DNA of 36,516 nucleotides from positions 1 through 36,516 of the forward strand of contig JASLAX010000022.1 of the NCBI GenBank assembly GCA_030146875.1, read 5' to 3'. Positions 30,964-36,516 of this stretch are shown here, piece by piece. How positions within the stretch are numbered: position 1 is the first letter of the stretch; each line of letters starts with the position of its first letter. The translations under genes and the position numbers were made by a program. This stretch comes from Longimicrobiaceae bacterium. GTDB taxonomy: Bacteria > Gemmatimonadota > Gemmatimonadetes > Longimicrobiales > Longimicrobiaceae. The notes beneath the pieces are model-generated. The model worked only from the letters and a program-made list of their open reading frames with translations. It was not told the origin of the DNA and searched no databases.

Positions 30964-32772
30964 ATGGCCGCTCCCGCCCAGCTCTCCGACCGCCAGGTCC
31001 AGATCGAGACCCCCGAGCACGTGGACGTGGGCTACGAGATCGCGGACCTGGGCTCGCGCTTCACCGCCCTGCTGATCGACGCCGTGTTCCTGTTCGGGGG
31101 CGCGTCCGGCGTGTGGGTGATCCTCTGGCAGGTCATGCGCGTCGCGCCCGACGCGGCCGACGGGGTGCTGACGGCGGTGGGGATCATCGCCTCGTTCGTG
31201 CTGGTCTGGGGCTACTTCGTGTGGTTCGAGGGCTTTCGCGACGGGCAGACGCCGGGGAAGCGCCGCGTGGGGATCCGCGCCGTGTACGAGGGCGGCTACC
31301 CGCTGGACGCGCGCGGCGCCGCCATCCGGGGGCTGGTGCGGCTGGTGGACGTGCAGCCGTTCCCCACCTGCCTGCTGGGCGGCGCGGTGATGATGTTCCA
31401 CCCGCGCACGCAGCGGCTGGGCGACATGGCGGCGGGAACGCTGGTGGTGCGCGAGCGCTCCGGCGCCGCCATGCCCGAGGAGGCCGCCGCCGACGCCTCC
31501 GCCTCCACGGGCCCCCCGCGCCTGACGCCGGAGGAGTTCGCCACGCTGAGCCGCTACGTGGAGCGCCGCGCCACCCTGCCGGCGGAGGCCCGCGCGACCA
31601 TCGCCGGCCGCCTGGTGGAGCACCTGGGCGCGCGGCTCCCCGACGACGCCACCCGGCGCCACTCCGGCTACGACGAGTGGCTCGTCCGCCTGCACCGCGA
31701 CGAGGCGTCGCGGCGGACGGCGGCGGGGGCGTCGGGCGCCGCGGGGAGCGCGCAGGCGGTGGCGCTCTACCGCCGGCAGCGGGGCACCTGGGACGAGTAC
31801 CGCGCCCTGCTGGAGCTCGCCGGCCGCCGGGGGCTGGACGCCCTGCCGGAGCGCGAGGTGTCCCGGTTCGCCGCGCTCTACCGCGAGGTGGCGGCGGACC
31901 TGGCCCGGGCGCGTACGTACGGGGGCTCGCCGGAGCTGGTGTACTCGCTGGAGCGCGCGGTGGGCGCCGGCCACAACCTGCTCTACCGTCCCGCGCCCCG
32001 CTCGTGGCGGGCGCTGCGGACGTGGCTCACCGGGGGCTTCCCCGCCCTGGCGCGCCGGCGCTGGCGCCCCATCGCCATCGCCTCGGCGCTGTTCTACGTG
32101 CCGGCGCTGATCGCCTACGGGCTGGTGCGCATGGACCCGCCGCGGGCCAACGAGCTGATGCCGGCGGTCATGCTGGAGCGGGCGGAGGAGGCCGAGGCGA
32201 AGGAGCGGCGCGGCGAGGGGTACGTGGAGGTGACGACGGGGGAGATGCCGGAGATGGCGACGGGGCTGATCGCCAACAACGTGCAGGTGACGTTCACCGC
32301 CTTCGCGGGGGGGATCCTGGCGGGCGCGGGGACGGTGCTGACGCTGGTGTTCAACGGGATCCTGCTGGGGGGGATCGCCGGCCTGTTCGCCAACCACGGC
32401 CAGGCGCTGCACCTGTTCACCTTCGTGCTGCCGCACGGGGTGGTGGAGCTCACCGCCATCTGCATCGCGGGGGGGGCGGGGCTGTGGATGGGGTCCGCGT
32501 TCCTGCTGCCGGGAAGGCGCACGCGCCGCGAGGTGCTGGTGGAGCGGGGCCGCGAGGCCGTGTCGCTGATCTGCGGAACGGCGATGCTGCTGGTGGTGGC
32601 GGGGTTCATCGAGGGCTTCGTCTCGCCCTCGCAGCTCCCGCGGGAGGTGAAGCTGGGCTTCGCGGCGCTGGTGGCGGTGGTGCTCGTGGCCTACCTGGGC
32701 GGCGCCGGGCGGGACGAGGAGGCGCGGATCGCGGCGCGGGACGTCGCTCGGCGGGACCCGGGGCGGCGGTAG
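30964..32772 (+). CDS. RDD-SpoIIM fusion membrane protein
   Basis: A 602-residue protein joining two domains usually encoded separately. Residues 1-165 are an RDD domain: the usual arginine/aspartate motif appears as GSRFTALLIDAVFLFGG, followed by FEGFRDGQTPGKRRVGIRAV and PRTQRLGDMAAGTLVVRER. A charged linker of about 180 residues follows. Residues about 350-590 are SpoIIM/DUF95: GFPALARRRWRPIAIASALFYVPALIAYGL, IANNVQVTFTAFAGGILAGAGTVLTLVFNGILLGG, and FVLPHGVVELTAICIAGGAGL. RDD, SpoIIM, DUF58 and MoxR genes commonly cluster around MoxR chaperones, and here DUF58 and moxR lie just beyond on the opposite strand. Function is probably membrane or envelope related but undefined. Confidence 0.88.
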   Translation: MAAPAQLSDRQVQIETPEHVDVGYEIADLGSRFTALLIDAVFLFGGASGVWVILWQVMRVAPDAADGVLTAVGIIASFVLVWGYFVWFEGFRDGQTPGKRRVGIRAVYEGGYPLDARGAAIRGLVRLVDVQPFPTCLLGGAVMMFHPRTQRLGDMAAGTLVVRERSGAAMPEEAAADASASTGPPRLTPEEFATLSRYVERRATLPAEARATIAGRLVEHLGARLPDDATRRHSGYDEWLVRLHRDEASRRTAAGASGAAGSAQAVALYRRQRGTWDEYRALLELAGRRGLDALPEREVSRFAALYREVAADLARARTYGGSPELVYSLERAVGAGHNLLYRPAPRSWRALRTWLTGGFPALARRRWRPIAIASALFYVPALIAYGLVRMDPPRANELMPAVMLERAEEAEAKERRGEGYVEVTTGEMPEMATGLIANNVQVTFTAFAGGILAGAGTVLTLVFNGILLGGIAGLFANHGQALHLFTFVLPHGVVELTAICIAGGAGLWMGSAFLLPGRRTRREVLVERGREAVSLICGTAMLLVVAGFIEGFVSPSQLPREVKLGFAALVAVVLVAYLGGAGRDEEARIAARDVARRDPGRR

Positions 32773-32887
32773 GAGCGGCACGGGGCCGAGCCTCCGACCG
32801 CCAGCCTAGCTCCTCCGGTCGGCGGGGGGCCCTCACCCCGCGGACGCGAACGCCATCGCCCGAACGGCGGACGCGGCCGCTTCCGCT

Positions 32888-33457
32888 TCAGCAGACCATG
32901 GCCTCGCGCCTGAGGGGGATGCGCCGGCCGGAGCGGGCGCCCTCGTAGGCGAGCTGGAAGGCGCGCTGCAGCACGATGTCGCGGCTGCGGGGCCGGGCCA
33001 GGCAGGTGACGGCGCCGATCGCGACCTCCGCGCCGCCTGTGGCGGGGAAGAGCTCGGCCAGCGACTCGCGCACGCGGGCCAGGGCCACGTCCGCGTGCAC
33101 CTCGCCCGCGCCGGGAAGGAGGAGGGCCACCTCGCGCGGGCGGGTGCGGGCCACCAGCGCGCCGTCGTCGCACAGGGCGGCGAGTCGCGTGGCGACCTCG
33201 TCGGCCAGGGCGTCTCCATCGAACGCGTCGTGGCGGAGGGAGACCCAGGCGAAGGTGAGGGGGGCGCCACCCCTCCCCAGCACGGCGAGCTCCTGCTCCA
33301 GCCGGGCGAAGAGGAGCGCCCCGTCCACCGGCGCGGGGGACGGTCCGGGGCGGAGGCGGACGTGGAGGTGGAGCAGCAGGGCGAGGAGCGACGCGACGCC
33401 GGCCGCGGCGGCCCACTGCGAGGGCCCTCCGGCGGAGGGAGGATGCGGGAGCAGCAT
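32888..33457 (-). CDS. Degenerate GGDEF-like protein
   Basis: A 189-residue protein with an N-terminal transmembrane segment (about 14-33) and a domain that follows the GGDEF fold. LEQELAVLGRGGAPLTFAWVSLRHDAFD replaces the usual early strand and metal-binding DxxxFK region, RTRPREVALLLPGAG stands at the active site, AIGAVTC resembles the late SIGV strand, and LAYEGARSGRRIPL resembles the final Y-x-AK-x-GRN helix. The catalytic GG(D/E)EF reads RPREV, so diguanylate cyclase activity is not expected; it may bind nucleotide or protein partners. It lies between the DUF58 gene (126 nt upstream) and the convergent RDD-SpoIIM gene. Its relation to GGDEF proteins is my inference from pattern. Confidence 0.6.
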   Translation of the reverse strand: MLLPHPPSAGGPSQWAAAAGVASLLALLLHLHVRLRPGPSPAPVDGALLFARLEQELAVLGRGGAPLTFAWVSLRHDAFDGDALADEVATRLAALCDDGALVARTRPREVALLLPGAGEVHADVALARVRESLAELFPATGGAEVAIGAVTCLARPRSRDIVLQRAFQLAYEGARSGRRIPLRREAMVC

Positions 33458-33583
33458 GGGGGTACCGGCCGCTGGGATGGTGGCGCGTACCCGTCGCGAG
33501 GGGAGACGGGGGGAGGGCGGGGGACCCTCCGATCCCCAAGACGGAACGGCGGCACCGGCGCGGGCGGGGAGCCCGCGCGCGTC

Positions 33584-34939
33584 TCAGAGGAGCCCGCGCC
33601 GCTTGACCTCCAGGTAGCGGTTCACCACCTCGTTGACCGAGTCCTGCGGGCGCGCGTCGGCCACCAGCACGCCCGAGCGCTGCATGGCCGCGAGCGCGCC
33701 CGCGCGGGCGTGCAGGAGCTCCTCCGCGGCGGCGCGGCGGTACGCGCCGGCCTCGTCGCTCACCGGCGCGGCGGCGGCGGCCTCCAGGTCCGGGTTGCGC
33801 AGCGCCACCACCAGCGGCAGGTGGCGCGCGGCGGCGCGCCCCAGGTGCGCGACCAGCGCGGAGGAGGCCTGCGCGTCGATGACGTCGGTGAAGATCACCA
33901 GCAGCGACCGGCGGCGGAGCTGGCGCGCCAGGTAGGTGAAGGCGGTGGGATAGTTGGGCTCCACCACCCGCGCGTGCACCTCGCCCAGGGCGTCCGCGAT
34001 GCGCGCCAGCGAGGCGCGGGAGGGCGGCAGGTACTGCTCCACCCGGTCCGAGAAGACCAGGAGCCCCACCTGGTCGCCGTGCATCGCCGCCACGTCGGAG
34101 AGGAGCAGGGCGCCGGAGAGCGCATAGTCGATCCGCTCGCGCTCGCCCACCTGCTGGCTCATCATGCGGCCCGCGTCGATGGCGATCAGCACGTTCTGGC
34201 GCCGCTCGGCCTCGTACCGCCGAACCGTGAGCGCGGCGCGCCGGGCGGACGCCTTCCAGTCGATGTTGCGCGGGTCGTCGCCGCGGGCGTACTCGCGCAG
34301 GGACTCGAACGAGCCACCCTCGCCGCGCTGGCGGACGTTGCGGAAGCCCGCCTGGTGCAGACGGTTCCGCAGCCCCAGCAGCCGCCAGCGCCGCACCTCC
34401 AGCACGCCGGGTTGCACCCGCACGGGGTCCGCCCGCCGCACCCGCCGCTGCACCCACGCCAGCCCCAGCGGGCCGCGCACCCGCAGGTGCAGGTCCCCCA
34501 TCGCCGCGTCGCCCCGCCGCTCCGCCAGCACGCCGTAGCTCACCTTCACCTCGCCGCGCGCGGGCACGTCCAGCACCCGCACCTCCTCGCCCTCGCGCCG
34601 CAGGATCTCGGGCAGGTCGTCCGTCAGCAGCACCCGCAGGCGCCGGTCGCCCCGGTTCTCCACCCGCAGCTCCACCTGCGACCGCCCGCCGAGCGAGAGG
34701 CGCTCCGGCGAGCGCCGCGTGGCCCGCAGCCCGTCGCCCCGCGGCACCGCGCCGGCGTCCAGCGCCCACAGCAGCAGCAGCACGGCGTCCACGAGCAGCG
34801 CCACCGCCGTGCTCGCCAGGAACACGAGCGACGCGGCGGCGAAGAGGACCAGGAAGGTGCGGGTGGGGAGCCAGTTCAACGGACGGCGGCGGTCGGTTGG
34901 AGGATGGTGGACCAGGCGGCGGACGACGAGGCGCCCCAT
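33584..34939 (-). CDS. DUF58 domain protein (MoxR-associated)
   Basis: A 451-residue membrane protein of the DUF58 family. Two hydrophobic segments (about 28-60) are followed by a beta-rich region and then the family signature GSFESLREYARGDDPRNIDWKASARR (about 208-233). A von Willebrand-A-like fold comes after (NVLIAIDAGRMMSQQVGERERIDYAL ... LLVFSDRVEQYLPP). DUF58 proteins are partners of MoxR AAA ATPases, encoded next door at 35161-36129, and are thought to help chaperone-like or metal-insertion roles at the membrane. The DIDxSxSM metal site of true VWA domains reads AIDAGRMMS, so metal binding may be partly lost. The ATG at 34939 is used; a TTG 20 codons later is possible. Confidence 0.9.
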   Translation of the reverse strand: MGRLVVRRLVHHPPTDRRRPLNWLPTRTFLVLFAAASLVFLASTAVALLVDAVLLLLWALDAGAVPRGDGLRATRRSPERLSLGGRSQVELRVENRGDRRLRVLLTDDLPEILRREGEEVRVLDVPARGEVKVSYGVLAERRGDAAMGDLHLRVRGPLGLAWVQRRVRRADPVRVQPGVLEVRRWRLLGLRNRLHQAGFRNVRQRGEGGSFESLREYARGDDPRNIDWKASARRAALTVRRYEAERRQNVLIAIDAGRMMSQQVGERERIDYALSGALLLSDVAAMHGDQVGLLVFSDRVEQYLPPSRASLARIADALGEVHARVVEPNYPTAFTYLARQLRRRSLLVIFTDVIDAQASSALVAHLGRAAARHLPLVVALRNPDLEAAAAAPVSDEAGAYRRAAAEELLHARAGALAAMQRSGVLVADARPQDSVNEVVNRYLEVKRRGLL

Positions 34940-35087
34940 CGGCCAGGCGGAGGTCCCGCACGACGTCGGCCGCGGACGCCCTCACCCGGTGGCCTGAGAG
35001 CCGCCATCCTCTCCCGCGTGCGGAGAGGGACCGGTACCGGCTCCACGAGCAGGCGCCTTCCGATCCGTCCCGCGGACGATCGTGGTA

Positions 35088-35118
35088 GCCTTCCGGGGGC
35101 TTCACGCCCCCGGAAGGC
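35088..35118 (-). terminator. 13-bp hairpin after moxR
   Basis: GCCTTCCGGGGGC (35088-35100) pairs perfectly with GCCCCCGGAAGGC (35106-35118) around a 5-nt loop, 43 nt beyond the moxR stop and before DUF58. No T run follows on the minus strand. It could partly separate moxR from DUF58 expression. Confidence 0.55.
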
Positions 35119-35160
35119 GGACGCGGCCGGGCAGCTCCGCAGCCGAGACCATCGCGGCCT

Positions 35161-36129
35161 CTACCGCGGCGCCTCCACCGTCTGCAGCAGGGCGGCGATG
35201 CGGTCGTCGACCGCCTGGCCCTCGACCTCGGCCTCGGGGGTCAGCATCACCCGGTGGCGCAGGACGGGGGAGGCCAGGGACTTCACGTCGTCGGGGGTGA
35301 CGAAGTCGCGCTCGGAGAGGAAGGCCTCGGCGCGCGACGCCAGGAAGAGCGCCACGCCGGCGCGCGGCGACGCGCCCAGGGTGAAGCTGGGCTCCTCGCG
35401 GGTGGCGCGGACGATCCGCGTCACGTAGTCGCGCACCGAGGGCTCCACGTGCACGGCGGAGACGGCGGCACGCAGGGTGGCCAGCTCCGCCGCGCCGAAC
35501 ACGGGGGCGATCCCGTACGAGTCGGTGCGCTCGGCGCTGAAGCCCTCGGCGTAGCGGTCCAGGATGGCGCGCTCCGCCTCGGCGGGCGGGTATCCCACGA
35601 CGATCTTGAGCAGGAAGCGGTCGAGCTGGGCCTCGGGGAGGGGGTAGGTGCCCTCGTACTCCACCGGGTTCTGGGAGGCGAAGACGGTGAAGGGCGCCGG
35701 GAGGGGGCGCGTGCGGCCGTCCACCGTCACCTGGCGCTCGGCCATGGCCTCCAGCAGCGCCGCCTGCGTCTTGGCGGGGGCGCGGTTGATCTCGTCGGCC
35801 AGCAGCAGGTCGGTGAACACCGGCCCGGAGTGGAAGGTGAACTCGCGCTTCATCTGGTCCAGCACGTTCACGCCGATCAGGTCCGTCGGCATCAGGTCGG
35901 GGGTGAACTGCACCCGGCCGAAGCGAAGCTCCAGCGCCATGGCCAGCGAGCGGATGGAAAGCGTCTTGGCGGTGCCGGGCACGCCCTCCAGCAGCGCGTG
36001 GCCCCCCGCCAGCAGCGCCACCATCATCTGCCGCAGCAGGTCTTCCTGTCCCAGCACCACCGTGCCCAGCTCGTCCAGCACCCGCTGGGCCCGCTCGGCC
36101 GCCACCCCGTTGGTCGTCAGCTCGCTCAC
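35161..36129 (-). CDS. moxR: MoxR family AAA+ ATPase
   Basis: A 322-residue AAA+ ATPase of the MoxR family. Walker A is GVPGTAKT, Walker B LLLADEINRAPAKTQAALLEAM, sensor 1 lies in PFTVFASQNPVEYEGTYPLPEAQLDRF, and the helical lid carries GASPRAGVALFLASRAEAFL. MoxR proteins act as chaperones with DUF58/VWA partners; the DUF58 gene follows 221 nt downstream. The GTG start at 36129 fits the family N-terminus (SELTTNGVAAERAQRVLDELGTVVLGQ), with GAGGT 6 nt upstream. It overlaps the stop (GTGA) of an upstream reading frame of which only about 38 codons remain before the inverted-repeat centre. A nearly identical copy of its first 45 codons lies head to head at 36381-36516. Confidence 0.92.
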   Translation of the reverse strand: MSELTTNGVAAERAQRVLDELGTVVLGQEDLLRQMMVALLAGGHALLEGVPGTAKTLSIRSLAMALELRFGRVQFTPDLMPTDLIGVNVLDQMKREFTFHSGPVFTDLLLADEINRAPAKTQAALLEAMAERQVTVDGRTRPLPAPFTVFASQNPVEYEGTYPLPEAQLDRFLLKIVVGYPPAEAERAILDRYAEGFSAERTDSYGIAPVFGAAELATLRAAVSAVHVEPSVRDYVTRIVRATREEPSFTLGASPRAGVALFLASRAEAFLSERDFVTPDDVKSLASPVLRHRVMLTPEAEVEGQAVDDRIAALLQTVEAPR

Positions 36130-36254
36130 CGTTTTACCTCGTCCAGAAGATCGTCGACGCGACGGGCCACCGACACCAGCTCGGCGTCGGTCCCGCGCTT
36201 CCATTCCCTTTGCAGCGCCGCCGCGGCCTCGCGGCCCACGGGGCTGGGGCGCAT
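36126..36254 (-). pseudogene. C-terminal fragment of the gene preceding moxR (minus copy)
   Basis: About 38 codons ending GREAAAALQREWKRGTDAE...DDLLDEVKR and the TGA that overlaps the moxR GTG. The charged helical sequence looks like the end of a genuine protein, but the frame beyond the inverted-repeat centre only reads the reverse of the other copy. I cannot identify the parent protein; moxR genes often follow a membrane protein of DUF4350 or DUF4129 type. Confidence 0.55.
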
Positions 36255-36255
36255 G

Positions 36256-36384
36256 GCCGCCGCCAGCCCCGTGGGGCGCGAGGCCGCGGCGGCACTGCAC
36301 ACGGAATGGAAGCGCGGGACCGACGCCGAGCTGGTGTCGGTGGCCCGTCGCGTCGACGATCTACTGGACGAGGTAAAACGGTGA
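36256..36384 (+). pseudogene. C-terminal fragment of the gene preceding moxR (plus copy)
   Basis: Mirror copy of the minus-strand fragment: the same 38 or so C-terminal codons (GREAAAALHTEWKRGTDAE...DDLLDEVKR) with Gln-to-His and Arg-to-Thr changes plus synonymous differences. It stops at 36384 and overlaps the second moxR GTG. The rest of the gene is missing at the palindrome centre. Confidence 0.55.
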
Positions 36385-36516
36385 GCGAGCTGACGACGAA
36401 CGGGGTGGCGGCCGAGCGGGCCCAGCGGGTGCTGGACGAACTGGGCACGGTGGTGCTGGGCCAGGAAGACCTGCTTCGGCAGATGATGGTGGCGCTGCTG
36501 GCGGGGGGGCACGCGC
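36381..36516 (+). CDS. moxR: MoxR family ATPase, second copy (partial, runs off window)
   Basis: The first 45 codons of a second moxR run off the right edge. The encoded protein is identical to the minus-strand MoxR over this stretch (SELTTNGVAAERAQRVLDEL onward to GGHA). The DNA differs at five third-codon positions (Thr ACC/ACG, Glu GAG/GAA, Gly GGA/GGC, Leu CTG/CTT, Gly GGC/GGG). The same GAGGT ribosome-binding site and GTGA overlap precede it. It is divergent from the full moxR. Confidence 0.75.
   Translation, partial: MSELTTNGVAAERAQRVLDELGTVVLGQEDLLRQMMVALLAGGHA

Larger units (their letters stand above)
35994..36516. repeat. Large inverted repeat containing two moxR starts
   Basis: Arms of at least 254 nt (35994-36247 and 36263-36516, running to the window end) face each other around a spacer of about 15 nt. 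They show no indels, and about 10 mismatches in the 246 nt read from 36271. Each arm carries the tail of an upstream frame, a GTG overlap and the start of moxR. Eight of ten mismatches are synonymous. Confidence 0.9.

Noticed and set aside
29550..32948. Very long plus- and minus-strand frames over the APC permease and RDD-SpoIIM genes
   Set aside because: Low-complexity Arg/Gly/Pro composition and out of frame with two clear membrane-protein genes.
36130..36380. Simple fold-back sequencing artefact as full explanation of the palindrome
   Set aside because: An exact copy would be expected, but about ten differences occur and eight are synonymous. A two-strain assembly chimera remains possible and is kept in the findings.

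Overview
The window is a very GC-rich (roughly 70% or more by eye) stretch of a Gram-negative-type bacterial chromosome. It has outer-membrane features (a TonB-dependent receptor and a complete TonB/ExbB/ExbD energy-coupling cluster), many secreted lipoproteins with lipoboxes, GTG/TTG starts and ATGA/GTGA start-stop overlaps. Gene content and style (M61 peptidase, paired ABC-2 exporters, a separate MoxR-DUF58-SpoIIM group, families of intergenic GC palindromes) suggest a Gemmatimonadota-like organism such as a Longimicrobium relative. That placement is inference; no marker gene is present. I see no rRNA, tRNA, transposase, CRISPR or phage gene.

Layout, left to right. 1-445: dispersed palindromic repeats and a strong minus-strand terminator. 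446-3352 (minus): M61 metallopeptidase, glutaminyl cyclase and a possible 36-residue hydrophobic peptide. 3427-4195 (minus): a HigBA-type toxin-antitoxin pair with a near-consensus promoter. 4202-7731 (minus): a four-gene ATPase-permease-ATPase-permease ABC-2 cluster. 8124-8960 (minus): an unusual protein with eight gapless 11-residue amphipathic repeats. 9058-10658 (minus): an EamA transporter and a lipoprotein. 10794-13279 (plus): acyl-CoA dehydrogenase, a membrane-anchored CPHC thioredoxin-like protein and a lipoprotein. 13407-15980 (plus): a PAS-GAF histidine kinase with a C-terminal RsbRD_N-like tail. 16262-18929 (minus): a TonB-dependent receptor and a small Cys/His secreted protein. 18985-20332 (minus): a TerC/Alx transporter under a yybP-ykoY (manganese) riboswitch. 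20461-20970 (plus): a fasciclin lipoprotein. 21042-24031 (minus): two amino-acid or dicarboxylate transporters. 24206-27762 (minus): tonB, exbB and four exbD paralogues. 28504-29520 (minus): a metallo-beta-lactamase-fold hydrolase. 29629-32772 (plus): an APC permease and an RDD-SpoIIM fusion. 32888-36129 (minus): a degenerate GGDEF-like protein, DUF58 and MoxR. 35994-36516: a head-to-head second copy of the moxR start.

How the parts fit. tonB-exbB-exbD would power the TonB-dependent receptor, and manganese efflux (TerC with its riboswitch) is the clearest regulated unit. The MoxR, DUF58 and RDD-SpoIIM proteins belong to a group often found together around a MoxR AAA chaperone, here split over converging strands.

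Most striking for follow-up: the inverted moxR duplication at the right edge, whose arms differ mostly at synonymous sites; an ExbD paralogue that has lost the proton-carrying aspartate; the 11-mer repeat protein; the catalytically dead GGDEF-like protein beside DUF58; and a gene-free leader of about 740 nt before tonB.
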